Assembly: GCF_000183365.1 (NCBI RefSeq)
Contig: NC_014751.1
Coordinates: 310,001-374,000, forward strand
Source of the DNA: Mycoplasma leachii PG50
GTDB taxonomy: Bacteria; Bacillota_I; Bacilli_A; Mycoplasmatales; Mycoplasmataceae
DNA: 64,000 nt
Direction: 5' to 3'
The first letter of the stretch is position 1. Each line of letters starts with the position of its first letter. This document shows positions 45,567 through 56,869 of this stretch, piece by piece. Position numbers and translations under genes: made by a program. The notes below the pieces were generated by a model that was not told the origin of the DNA, searched no databases, and saw only the letters and a program-made list of their open reading frames with translations.

Positions 45567-46643
45567 CTACTTTTGTTCAAATAGCTCATTAAAAAATTCA
45601 TCATCACTTATTTTTTTAGATGGTTTATTTCTTTTAAAAGGACTAATTTGACTATCTGTTAAAATACCTTCTTTATGATGATTTTTAAACTGACTAGTAG
45701 GATTTTTTGTAGAATCATTGATTATTTCTTGCTCTTTTTTAAAATCAGTTTTTTCTAGTTTTAAAAATAACATTTTATCGACAAAATTAGTATCTAATAG
45801 TATATTTTCTAAGTTTGTTAGTAAATTTTTTTCTTTGTTTTTATAAACTGGTAGTTCTAAATTATCATCTAATTTGTTTTCAAAAATTTTTAAATCTTTA
45901 ACATCATAATATTTAGTTATTTTAGGTGTAGCTATTTGATTATTTAAAGCGTTATTGTTTTTCAAAGATATTTTTTTGGTCTTATTTTTTAATAAGTAAA
46001 ATGGATCGTCAGTCACTAATCATACAAGCGAAATTATTAATAAAACAATTAAGGTTAAATAACTAGCAGGCAAAGTAATATATCAAAAGATTCCGCAAAT
46101 AAAAAATGAAATAAACCCACCAAATAAAAATAGATTAAAATAAGTATCTTTATTTAAAAAATAGTTTATTCAGTTTTTAAAATCTATTGTAAAAACTGAA
46201 TTTGTATACCAATGATAATTATAAAATTTAATTATTTGAACTAAAATATCATTTTGTCATAAAGCATAAATTTTGTAATTATTAGAAATAGTTTGCTCGT
46301 TAATAAATTGTCAAATTATAAAATTTAAAGTTAAAAAACTAGCTAAAACTATTATAAAAAAACTAATTATTATAAATGTTTTTAATTTAATTGCTACTAT
46401 TAGTTTTTTAAATAAACAAAAGTCAAAAACAAATAATAAGAAATAAATTAAATATTTAAATCATCCAAATAAAAAAGAAAAGAAAATATCATCAAAAAAT
46501 TGTCCGACTAGTGTTAGTCTAAACATACTAATAATTAAAAATATAAAAATAATTATGGCAATTAAATTATTTTTAAAATTACTAATTTTAGAAATAAAAA
46601 ACACTTTAGATTCAAAATTTTGATTTTTTCTTATCTTTTTCAT
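45567..46643 (-). CDS. Unknown membrane protein with cytoplasmic tail
   Basis: 358 residues, not recognised. About four to five membrane segments in the first 210 residues (NLIAIIIFIFLIISMFRLTL; IYFLLFVFDFC; TFIIISFFIIVLASFLTL; two more at about 150-205), then a 150-residue Lys/Asn-rich soluble tail from DDPFYLLKNKTKK. Seven Trp codons are TGA and one is TGG (46231 region). Placed directly before uvrC, 8 bases apart. Function cannot be guessed from this. Confidence 0.75.
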
Positions 46644-46704
46644 AAAAAATTCCTATATATTTTCTAATATGATTATAAAAATACTAAACAATTACTTAAG
46701 ATTT

Positions 46705-48358
46705 TTATTTAATTTTTGTTTTAAATGCTTTATTTGTATTAATTAAAATAAATTCTTTATCAAGCTCTTTTTGTAGTTTTTTGCCTTCACTAGTTGATAA
46801 TCTTTGTTTTAGTTTTTTATTATAATATGCAAAGTATCAAATTATTGCAAATGCTAGTGAAACGATAATGAATAATAGTTCAACAACAGCCCCTATTAAA
46901 TCCTTTAATTTTATGTTTATATCATTTTTAACATATTTAGCAATTATATTAAATAATTCATAATAATGATAAAAAAATAACACAATTAATAAAATTAATA
47001 CTAAACTAAAACTAATTCATTCTCAAATATGTAACTTAATGTATTTTTGAATAGCAACTTTTAATAATGCTAAAACACTTATAATGTATAAAGAAATTAT
47101 AATAGCACTTGATGCTTCTGTTAATTGAGCTACATTAAAAATTAATTCAGTTTTGGGTTTTTGAAAACCATAAATAATATCTGGAATAATTAATCATAAA
47201 AATGTTATTAAAAGTATTACATAAGTATTTAATAAAGAAGCTTTAACAGGAATATTGTCTTTATTTAATTTATTATATTTTTCAGAAATATATCCTTCAA
47301 CAGCCATAGGCTGAAGCATTGTTCCACCATATAAAGCATTTTGTACAGAAGTATTTGCTCTTAAAGCAATTTGTGAAATAAACATTATAATAATACCTAA
47401 AACAGATAACCATTTTATTTGTATTATTGGTTGCATATTTCACAATCCAGTTGTCATATTTTGACTAAACCCTTGTTTTGGGTTTACTGCTGCAAAAAAG
47501 ATCATCATAATCACTATGTAAAATATTGATGAAATAAACATAATAATCATAATTCCTTTTGATAAGTTCTTTTCTGGATTTTTAATATTTTTACCAGCTG
47601 TTGCAAATGATTCAAATCCAGAAAAAAAGAAAAAACAAGAAACAAATGCCTTAGAAAAAGCACTAAAACTTAATGTTTTAATTGATTGATTAAAATCATT
47701 ATTTCACATTTGATAATTAGTTGAACCATTCATAAAAGCCATAACAATACCAGCTAAAATTAAAACAAGTGAAGTGGCTCATTTAATAGCTGATGAATAA
47801 TTTGCTATTCTTTTAAATCATTTCATTCCACCAAATATTACTAGTGCAAATGCAAAATAAACTATAATGCCTAGAATATCTAAAACTAATGAACTTCAGT
47901 TTCCAAGACCAGGTATTTTATCAAATCCCCAACTTAATCCTGGATAAATCTGTTATTAAAAAGGTTTTTAAAAGACCTCAAATTTGATAAGCAATAATAA
48001 ATGGCAACATTATATATTGAATAAATGCTACTATTAATCCAATAAATCTACCAAAAGTTGTTCTAGCATACAAATAAGTTCCACCGTTATTATCTGATTT
48101 GTGAATAGTAGAAAGTTTTGCAAATGCTAATGCACAAATTGAAGCAACTAATCCTAATAGTGCAAAAATTCAAAAAATATGTAATCCTGTTGAATTTTGA
48201 TTTATTTGATTTTGAATTTTAATATTAGAAAAAATTGCTAAATTACCTATAAAACCAACACCAACTGTATAATTAAACCCCATTCAGACAAACTCTTTTA
48301 GAGACATCTTTTTTTCATCTATCACAATCTTATACCGCTTTTCTATAAAATAATCCAT
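46705..48358 (-). pseudogene. APC-type amino acid permease, frameshifted
   Basis: Twelve-helix amino acid-polyamine-organocation permease whose frame breaks. The first part (MDYFIEKRYKIVIDEKKMSL to about residue 146) ends at a TAA at 47918. The rest runs in another frame from about 47950 to the TAA at 46705 and holds the family motif FFFSGFESFATAGKNIKNPE. The break lies near 47940-47960, around the minus-strand sequence TTTAATAACAGATTTATCC. One base too many (or two too few) gives an intact protein of about 550 residues. If the break is real the transporter is dead; substrate unknown. Confidence 0.8.
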
Positions 48359-48434
48359 TTTAATTATATAGTAGTATGGTCTATAAATTTTATTTGATAA
48401 ATATTAGATTTAATTTTATAAAAAAAATAAATCA

Positions 48435-50189
48435 TTAAGATTTATCTTTTTTAGATTTATTATTTTTGTTTGAGTTGTTATATCTTTTTTTATTATTATT
48501 TTTAGGAATATAACCTTTACCATCAGATTCATTAATAATTACTAAAACAATTGGTGTTTTTCCTGATTCTTGTTTTATTAATTGTTTAATTCTAGATGTA
48601 ATATCTTTTTTAATTTCATTTAAATCATATTTTTTAGGATCTTTTTTATATAAAGTTTGTCCTTCAATGATTAAGTTAGTAATTTCTCTTTGTAAGATTT
48701 TAAAGATAGGATTATCTTCTTGAATATATAAAACACCTCTCATTTGTGTATCAATCAGAGAAATTAATTCTTTATTTCTACTATCAATAGTAGCTCCAAC
48801 TATAATTACTCCATCAGTTGCCAATTGTTTTCTTTCATTTAAAACAATAGAACCAACATCACCAATTCCAGAACCATCAACATAAACATTTCCATGTTCA
48901 GCACCATGTTCTGATATTGCTAAATGATTTTTTGATAATTTTAAAATTTCACCATTATCAATAATTCTAATATTTTGATTATCAACACCAGCTTCAATAG
49001 CTGCTTTTTCAGCATTTAAAAATTCTTTATATAAAGCTTTTATCGGAATAAAATATTTTGGATTTAAAATAGAAGTTAGCATTTTAATATCTTCATAACT
49101 TGCTCTCATAGATCAAATGTTTTTATCACTTAAAGCAAGTAATCTAGCATCAGTTCTTGCAAGTTCATCAAGAATTTGAGCATGGCGTTTTTCAACTCCA
49201 GCAACTGGTGTGTTTGTTAAAATAATTAGATCTTTTTCTGTAAATTCAACTAAACTATCATTAGAAGTAGCAATTTTTGCTAATTTTGAATAAAGATCAT
49301 CACCAGTTCCTGAAATTATTAAAACTCCATTATTTGAATTAACGTATTCTTGAATTGAAATTAAATCTTCAGGTTTTATAACTAGATTTTCATGGATTAA
49401 ATTAGATCTTAAAACTGCATCCATTGTTCTTCCATAAACTGCTATTTTTCTATTGTTTTCTTTAGCTGCCATACATATTTGGCCTAATTTATGAATATCT
49501 TCTTCAAAAATGGCAACAATAATTTTAGTGTTTTTTTCTTTAAATGGAGCTAATATGTATTTATCTATTTTATGGTTTGGAACAGTAAAATCTTTTCTTG
49601 AAGCAAACTCAGCATCACTAATTAAAGCTAGAACACCTCTTTTTGCAATTTGAGATAAATGAGTATAATCAGTTGAAAAATAAGACTGTTCTTTTCCATC
49701 AATAATATAATCACCAGCATAAACAATAGAACCTAATTCAGTATGAAAAACATATCCAAATGATTGTGGTGAAGATGAAGTTGTTCTAAAAATTTCAACT
49801 TTAGTATTTCCTATTTTTAAAATATCTTTATCATGAACAACTTTTAGTATATGATCTTTATTTTTTACTCTTAATTTTTGAAATTTAATTCTTGCAATTA
49901 ATTCAGTGATTTCATTACAGTAAATTGGCGCTTCAATTTCTTTTAATAAATAAGGAATAGCTCCCATATTATAAGCACTAGGATTTGTTAAAAAAATCCC
50001 TTTTATCTTTTTTTTGTTTTGTTTAATATAGTCAAATTTAGGAATCACTGTATTAATTCCTAAAATGCCTTTTTCAGGGTACTTAACCCCGGCGTCAAGT
50101 ATAAAAAAATCATTATCTATTTCTAAAACATAAAGATTTTTTCCTCTTTCATCTTGACCACCAAGAGCAGTAAATTTAATATCTGGCAT
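48435..50189 (-). CDS. RNase J-like protein lacking catalytic motifs
   Basis: 584 residues with RNase J length and order: metallo-beta-lactamase, beta-CASP and C-terminal domains, and a basic tail. It starts like RNase J (KFTALGGQDERGKNLYVLEI). The metal motif HxHxDH is LTNPSAYNMGAIPYLL, the later HTGD is VYAGDY, the beta-CASP HVSGHA is IISGTGDDL, and PIHGEYRH is FIPIKALYKE. All histidine ligands expected by the family are therefore absent. Probably a non-catalytic subunit or scaffold for an active RNase J encoded elsewhere. One TGA Trp at 49110. Confidence 0.85.
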
Positions 50190-50307
50190 TCTAATATCCT
50201 TTCAATATGAATATTCTAAATGTTAATAACAAGCAATTAAAATTAATATATATTATAAAACTAGACACTAATATATATTTAGATTTATTTATGTATTTTT
50301 AGTTAGC

Positions 50308-51027
50308 TTATACTTTTTGATTAGTGTGAGAAATCATTAGTTCAGGAATTACTACATCTTGTGGCAATGAGTAAATATAATAAATAACTTCAGCTAGTTG
50401 TTCAGGTTTTAAGCCACCATTTAAACTATTTTTTCTTGATATATAACTATTTAAAATCTTTTGATTTTTAGTTGTTGATAATAAATTAGTATCAACAATT
50501 GCAGGTTCAATTAAACTAAATCTAATATTAGTATCACTTAATTCTCTTCTAACTTGTTCTGTAATTGCATTAACAGCAAATTTAGACCCATTATAAATAG
50601 AATGATCAGCATAAGTATATCTTCCAGCAACACTAGAAATATTTACTATTGTTCCGTGATTTTGTTTTAACATACTTGGTAAAACTGCATCCATTCCATT
50701 AATAACACCTTTAACATTAATATCTAATGTATTATATTTATCTTCTAAACTTTGATCAATATATTGATTCATTGGCATAATTCCAGCGTTATTAATTAAT
50801 AAATTAACAGGTCCATAAACTTTTTCAGCTTTTTTAACAGCTTGATTTAATTCTTCAAAATTTCTAACATCAACTTTAGCAGTTAAAGTATTTGGTAAAT
50901 TTAGATTATCTAATATTTCTTTTCTTCTTGCAAGTATTAGTAATGGAAAGCCTTTTTTTGAAAAATATTTAGCACAAGCTAATCCAATTCCTGAACTTGC
51001 TCCAGTAATTACAACTAATGGTTTCAT
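50308..51027 (-). CDS. Short-chain dehydrogenase/reductase, copy 2
   Basis: 239 residues. TGASSGIGLACAKYFSKKGF at 8-27, LINNAGIMPMN, VNISSVAGRYTY, and the active-site YNGSKFAV (Tyr and Lys). Paralogue of the gene at 42456-43178: the first 20 residues and the C-terminal VIPELMISHTN are nearly the same, with differences mainly in the middle and near residue 195. It follows ppnK after 11 bases; an operon with NAD kinase fits an NADPH-linked reductase, but the substrate is unknown. Confidence 0.92.
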   Translation of the reverse strand: MKPLVVITGASSGIGLACAKYFSKKGFPLLILARRKEILDNLNLPNTLTAKVDVRNFEELNQAVKKAEKVYGPVNLLINNAGIMPMNQYIDQSLEDKYNTLDINVKGVINGMDAVLPSMLKQNHGTIVNISSVAGRYTYADHSIYNGSKFAVNAITEQVRRELSDTNIRFSLIEPAIVDTNLLSTTKNQKILNSYISRKNSLNGGLKPEQLAEVIYYIYSLPQDVVIPELMISHTNQKV

Positions 51028-51038
51028 TTCCCTCCTGT

Positions 51039-51836
51039 TTAGTTTTTTGTTTTGTCATTTAAAACAAAAATATCTCTTAAAATTTGGATCTTATTAAATT
51101 TATCTTTATTTAAATTTAAAAGCTTAATTTTTTTTCTGCTTAATTTAATTAAAAATTCTTTGTTTTTAAATGCATATTCATAAGTATCAGCACTTAAAGT
51201 AACATTTGTTAAATCTTTAAGTTTTAAAGTTATATGTTCTTTGTCTGAAAAAATAATTGGAGCATTTAAAGTTCTAAATTTATTAGTTGAAATAGGCATT
51301 AATTCTTGCATTTCAAAAAGTGAAACTACAGGATAAATAATTGCTCCATTAGCTGATTTTATAAATCCAGTAGATCCACTTGGTGTTGAAAAAACTAAAC
51401 CCGTACCCTTAAATTGTTCTAAAAATTCATTATTAATATAAATATCTAATGTTAAAGGTCTTACTTGATTAGTAATTTTTATTTCATTAATTGCATAAAC
51501 TTTTTGATTATCGTAATTAACTTCAATTAGTCCTAATTCAGTAATGTTTGGGTCTTTAATAATTTTATATAAATCAACATTTTTTAAATCATCAACTCTA
51601 TTTTTATTAGTATAAAAACCAATTCCACCAAATTTAATTGGTATAAAAATTAATTTATCTAAAATAGATTGATATTTATGTACTGCATACAAAAAAGTAC
51701 CATCGCCTCCAATGACAAAACAAATGTCTGGTTCTTTTTCATCTTTAGTAAAGTTTGCATCTTTTAATATATCTAATAACTGGTTTAAAATGTCTCCTGA
51801 TTCTTCGTATTTGTTTGTTATAAAACTATATTTCAT
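51039..51836 (-). CDS. ppnK: NAD kinase
   Basis: Phosphorylates NAD to NADP with ATP or polyphosphate. 265 residues. Signature FVIGGDGTFLYAVHKYQ near residue 45, the NE motif YAINEIKI, and FSTPSGSTGFIKSANGA. The ATG at 51836 follows AAGGAAT. A minus-strand TATAAT at 51858-51863 fits as its -10 box. The SDR gene downstream would use the NADPH pool. Confidence 0.95.
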   Translation of the reverse strand: MKYSFITNKYEESGDILNQLLDILKDANFTKDEKEPDICFVIGGDGTFLYAVHKYQSILDKLIFIPIKFGGIGFYTNKNRVDDLKNVDLYKIIKDPNITELGLIEVNYDNQKVYAINEIKITNQVRPLTLDIYINNEFLEQFKGTGLVFSTPSGSTGFIKSANGAIIYPVVSLFEMQELMPISTNKFRTLNAPIIFSDKEHITLKLKDLTNVTLSADTYEYAFKNKEFLIKLSRKKIKLLNLNKDKFNKIQILRDIFVLNDKTKN

Positions 51837-51857
51837 AATATTCCTTAACTATATTTA

Positions 51858-51863
51858 ATTATA
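51858..51863 (-). promoter_or_regulatory. -10 box of ppnK
   Basis: TATAAT on the minus strand, 22 bases before the ppnK ATG and downstream of the valS terminator. Confidence 0.5.
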
Positions 51864-51923
51864 TCTTAGATACTGTTATTATAGAAAATAGCTATTTAAC
51901 AACTTTCTAAATTTATAACAATT

Positions 51924-51952
51924 AAAAATCTCTCTTAACTTAGAGAGATTTT
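51924..51952 (-). terminator. Intrinsic terminator after valS
   Basis: On the minus strand AAAATCTCTC (51943-51952) pairs with GAGAGATTTTT (51924-51934), ending in T residues 8 bases after the valS stop. Confidence 0.88.
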
Positions 51953-51959
51953 AAACTAG

Positions 51960-54578
51960 TTATGCTTTTAAATCATTAATTTTTTTATTAATTGCTTCTA
52001 GTTGTTCTTTATAAGTTTGATATTTAGATTTTTCTTGTTCAACTTTTTGTATTTTTGCTTTTTTAATAAACTCAGGATTATTTAAAATTTTTTGACTTCT
52101 TAAAATTTCATTAGTTAATTGAATTTGTTTAGTTTCTAATTCTTTAATTAACTCATCTTTATTAGTAAATGAATCATTTGAAATTTCAATAAAATACTCA
52201 TCAATTGATAAACTAGTTTTATTAGATATCTTAATAGAATTATCTAATTTAGTATTACAAAAGTTTTTTAAAAAACTATTAATTTGTAAAAAATGCTTTT
52301 CAAATATGTAAGAATGCTTATCATTAGTGTTTGAAATATTTGCTAATAAACAAATATTATTTTTAATGTTTTTAGTATTTCTAAATTCTCTAATACTTGT
52401 AATCATTTTAATAACATCATCAATAAAACTTGTATCATAATCAGAATTTAAATTAGTTCATTGTTCTAAAAGAATAGATTCTTTTAGCATCATATTTAAA
52501 TAAATTTCTTCACTTACAAATGGTATTAAAGGATGAAGCATAATCAAAATTTCTTTTAATACATAAAATAAAGTTTGCTTAGTTTGATAGTTAAATTTAT
52601 CATTACTTAAATTAACTTTACTAAATTCAATATATCAAGAACAGTATTTGTTTCATACAAAATCTCAAAGATGATTTCCAGCTAAACTAAACTCATATTT
52701 GTTCATTTTTTCATAAACATAAGTTTGTGTTTTACTTAGTTGAGTCAAAATTCATTGATTAGTTATTTCTAAGTCAGTTTTATAAAAGTTGGGATCAAAT
52801 TCAAAGTGAACATCTAAATTTAAAAATACATATCTACTTGCATTTCATAATTTATTTATAAAGTTTCAACTAGCTAAAATTTTTTCATTTGAATATCTAA
52901 TGTCTTGACCTGGAGTTGAATTAGTTAATAAAAATAATCTTAACGAATCACAACCATTATTATTAATAACATCCATAGGATCTATTCCATTACCTAAAGA
53001 TTTAGACATTTTTCTATTTAATTCATCTCTTACAAGTCCATGAATTAAAACATCTTTAAATGGAATTTGTTTTGTATATTCTAAAGTTTGAAAAATCATT
53101 CTAGCTACTCAAAAGAAAATAATATCATATCCTGTAACTAAAACACTAGTTGGAAAATAATTTTTAAAATATTCACTTTCTAAACCTTTATTATTTAAAA
53201 GTGTTGAAAAAGCTCATAATCCTGATGAAAATCAAGTATCTAAAACATCTTGATCTTGAGTTCAATTTTCTATATCACTTGGAGGATTAATTCCAACATA
53301 CATCTCATTGGTTTTTTTGTGATACCAGCAAGGAATTTGATGACCTCATCATAATTGTCTACTAATACATCAATCATGAGCATTAGTCATTCATCTATTT
53401 AAAACATCATTAAATCTATTTGGAAAAAAATTAATTCTATTATCTGAATTTTGTAAATCAATTACCATATTTTTAAACTTATCCATTTTAACAAATCATT
53501 GATCAGATAAATATGGTTCAACAATAGCATTTGATCTTTCACTAAATCCAACTTGATTAATAATGTCTTCTTCTTTTACCAACAAATCTTCTTTAATAGC
53601 ATCTTTAATGATTTCTTTTCTAGCAACAAATCTATCTAAACCTTCATATTTTCCACCTAATTGATTAACTGAACCATCAGTATTTAAACAAATTGGCATT
53701 TTTAAATTATGTTTAATCGCTAAATGATAGTCATTTAAATCATGAGCAGGAGTACATTTCATAACTCCAGTTCCAAATTCAATATCAACATATTCATCAC
53801 TTATAATTGGAATAACTTGCTTATTAACTGGATTAATTACTTTTTTATTAATATATTCTTGATATCTAGAATCATTTGGATTAACAACTAAACATTGATC
53901 AGCAAACATAGTTTCAGGACGAGTTGTAGCAACTATTAAATATTTGTCAGAATTTTCTAACATATATTTAAAATAATACATTTTACTTTGAGTTTCTTTA
54001 TAAATTACTTCAACATTAGAAATAGCAGTTTTTTGTTCTGGATCTCAATTAACTATTTGTTTGTCTTTATAAATTATTTTATCATTATAGAACTTTACAA
54101 AAATCTCTTTAACAATTTGATTAATATCTTCATCTAGAGTAAATTTTTCAGTTGAATAATCTAAACTTAAACCTAATTTAGCTCATTGCTCTCTAATAAT
54201 ACTTGCATATTCTTCTTTTCATTTTCAAGCTTCTAATAAAAACTTTTCTCTACCCAATTTATTTTTATCTATACCTTGTTTTTTAAGTTTTTGTTCTACT
54301 TTTACTTGAGTACTAATTCCAGAATGATCCATACCAGGTAAAAATAAAGTATCATATCCAGTTAATTTTTTAAATCTAATAATAGCATCTTGTAAACTAG
54401 TATCTCAAGCATGTCCAATATGTAATTTACCAGTAACGTTTGGTGGAGGTAAGATGATAGAAAATTTAGGTTTTTTAGAATTAGGATTAGCTTTAAACAA
54501 TTTTTTATCTAGTCAATATTGATATTTAGTTTTTTCAACTAAGATGTGATTATACTTAGGGCTTAATTGTTTTTTCAT
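51960..54578 (-). CDS. valS: Valyl-tRNA synthetase
   Basis: Charges tRNA-Val. 872 residues. Class I motifs [16 protein letters not shown] and [12 protein letters not shown]. The CP1 editing domain is present with [18 protein letters not shown] and [11 protein letters not shown], so Thr-tRNA editing is probably kept, unlike in ThrRS of this window. The C-terminal coiled-coil arm is short ([20 protein letters not shown]). Around 25 TGA Trp codons break up the gene in the standard code. AAGGAG precedes the ATG. Confidence 0.96.
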
Positions 54579-54636
54579 AAGTTCTCCTTAATAACTATAT
54601 AATATTTTAACATTATAAAAAAACTATAAAGTTAGA

Positions 54637-54658
54637 AAATGCCTCTAGTGAGGCAAAG
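54637..54658 (-). terminator. Terminator of the stp-prkC-rsgA-rpe-TPK operon
   Basis: TGCCTC and GAGGCA (54640-54645, 54650-54655) form a GC-rich hairpin with a 4-base loop, followed on the minus strand by TTTT, shortly after the TPK stop. It lies upstream of valS, which has its own TATAAT at 54612-54617. Confidence 0.85.
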
Positions 54659-54662
54659 TGAT

Positions 54663-55289
54663 TTATTTTGTTAATATACAAATTATTGGGTTATTAGATG
54701 AAATTATTCCATCTTTATAAGGTAAAAAAGCATTAGATAAACAAGAATTACTATATGCAGATAAACTTAAATTTTCACACTCATACTTAAGGTCTTTAAT
54801 TGTAATGTTTGTATTATCTTTTGAAATAAAACTAACATAAGTATAATCTTGATAATCTTCAAACTTTAAAATATTTGTTCCCTTGTCAAATTTAAATAAA
54901 ATTGAATCATCATTAATAAAAGTAAGATTATATTTGAAAATAAAATGAAAAATAGAGTAGTTTTTATCATATCTTTTTGTTGGATTAGCTATAAAAATAA
55001 TTTTAGCATCTTTACTAGCTTCTAAACCTTTTAAAATCGCTAATTCACCATCAAAATAATCTTTTTCAGGACTTCAAATTTCAGCGTTTTTTATTTTTGA
55101 TTTAATTAGTTCTAATTCTTGATCTGTTACTTTGTCAAAATCTCCAATTGCATAATCAATTTTCATATTTCTACTAATTAAATCCAAACAACCTCTTTCA
55201 ACTCCAATAACATAAGTTGAATTATTATTAAAAGGTTCAAGATTTAAATTAGTTTTTGCTGTAACAATTAAAATAGTTTTATAGTTCAT
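54663..55289 (-). CDS. thiN: Thiamine pyrophosphokinase
   Basis: Makes thiamine diphosphate from thiamine and ATP; the cofactor is needed by PDH E1. 208 residues from the ATG at 55289 (MNYKTILIVTAKTNLNL). Family motifs: YVIGVERGCLDLI, the Asp-rich DYAIGDFDKVTDQEL and PEKDYFDGELAI (usual form EKD-TD). The start lies inside the end of rpe (11-base overlap). Its position after rpe matches Bacillus yloS (thiN). Divergent in the C-terminal domain. Confidence 0.88.
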
Positions 55290-55956
55290 TAAATAGTCCT
55301 TTTGCTCTTTTTGTAAAATCATCACTACCAAATAAATAACTACCAGCTACTATCATATCAACTCCAGCTTGCTTTACTAAAACTGAAGTTTGTTCATTAA
55401 TTCCACCATCAACTTCAATGGTGTATTTATATTTTTTTTCTTTTCTTAATTGATCTAAAATTTCAATTTTTTTTAAACTAGATGTAATAAATTTTTGACC
55501 ACCAAATCCTGGTTCAACACTCATAACTAAGACATTATCTAATTTATCTAAATAAGGATAAACTAAACTAACATCAGTGTTTGGCGAAATAGCTAGAGAA
55601 GCTAAAATATTATTTTGCTTACATAAATCAATAAATTTATTAATTGTATTATTGTCTTTTAATGATTCGATATGCATTGTCATCATTTCTGGTTTTGCTT
55701 TTATATAATCTAAAAAAAAGTCTTCAAATTGTTTTGTTTTAACATTAACCATAAAATGTACATCAACATTAATATCAATATTTTTTTTAATATCGTGTAG
55801 AATTTTAGAACCAAAAGTTAAATTTGGGACAAAATCAAAATCCATAACATCATAATGAATTCAATTTATATTATTTTTTTTACATAATTCTAATTCATTT
55901 TTTAGATCCATAAAATTAGCTGATAATACTGATGGAGCAATAATATACTTTTTCAT
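55279..55956 (-). CDS. rpe: Ribulose-phosphate 3-epimerase
   Basis: Interconverts ribulose-5-phosphate and xylulose-5-phosphate. 225 residues. IAPSVLSANFMDL at the N-terminus, the metal-site HYDVMDFDFVPNLTFG, DVHFMVN, MSVEPGFGGQKF and EVDGGINEQT. Trp in NNINWIHYD is TGA, so the first 37 codons are missed by standard-code scans. Starts 1 base after the rsgA stop. Confidence 0.96.
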
Positions 55957-55957
55957 C

Positions 55958-56860
55958 TTAATATTTATTCTTTCTATTTTGCTTTAATTCTTCATATACT
56001 TTTACATAATCATTATAAATGAATGTTGGTAACAAGTGCTCAGCTACAGCTTTTTTTACTACACATTTAGTTTCATGAGTATGTGTACAATCAACAAACT
56101 TACATTTGTTTAAAAAAGGAATAAACGTTTCTCAAGAATATAAAATATGCTCAATATCAATATTATTTAAATCAAATGCTGAAAATCCTGGAGTATCAGC
56201 TATAAAAATATTATTTTCTAAATTATAAAGTTGAATACTAGTTGTAGTATGTTTTCCTCTATTTAGTTTTTTTGAAATTTCATTAGTTTTAATTTGTTTA
56301 TTAATATCTAAAAAGTTATTTAAAGTAGTAGATTTACCAGCTCCAGTTTGTCCTGTAAAAACACTAATTTTATTTTTTAAAAGTTCTTTTAATTTTAAAA
56401 TGATTGTGTTTTTATTTTCTAAATTATCTTTATTATTAATGATTAAAACTTGATAATGCATTTTTTCATACCAATTAATTTTATGCATAACTTCTTGATA
56501 ATAAGAACTCTTTTTTAATAAATCAACTTTAGTAAAAATTAAAATAGGTTTAATCTTTAGCGTTTCTAACATCATAATATATTTATTTAATAAAAATGAT
56601 GAAAATAAAGGTTCATATAATGCAGTAACTATTAAAACTTGGTCAACATTAGCAATTTTTGGTCTATCTAGACTATTTTTTCTTGGTTTAATTTCTTTAA
56701 TATAACCATATCCGTCTTCTAAAATACTAAATTCAACAACATCTCCAACTTTAGGTTTTAGTTCTTTTTTTAAATTACCTTTTGCATATACTTTATATAT
56801 TTTATTTTCATAAAACACATAACTTTCATTACTATCTTTTTTAACTAAAATTCCTTGCAT
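55958..56860 (-). CDS. rsgA: Ribosome small subunit GTPase RsgA
   Basis: Circularly permuted GTPase acting in 30S maturation. 300 residues: OB domain (1-75), G4 FTKVDLL before G1 GQTGAGKSTTLNNFL, G3 DTPGFSAF, and a C-terminal zinc motif in CKFVDCTHTHETKC. A TGA Trp at 56132-56134 precedes the zinc domain; the true stop is the TAA at 55958. Third in the conserved Firmicute order stp-prkC-rsgA-rpe-TPK. Confidence 0.96.
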
Positions 56861-56869
56861 CTACTCACC

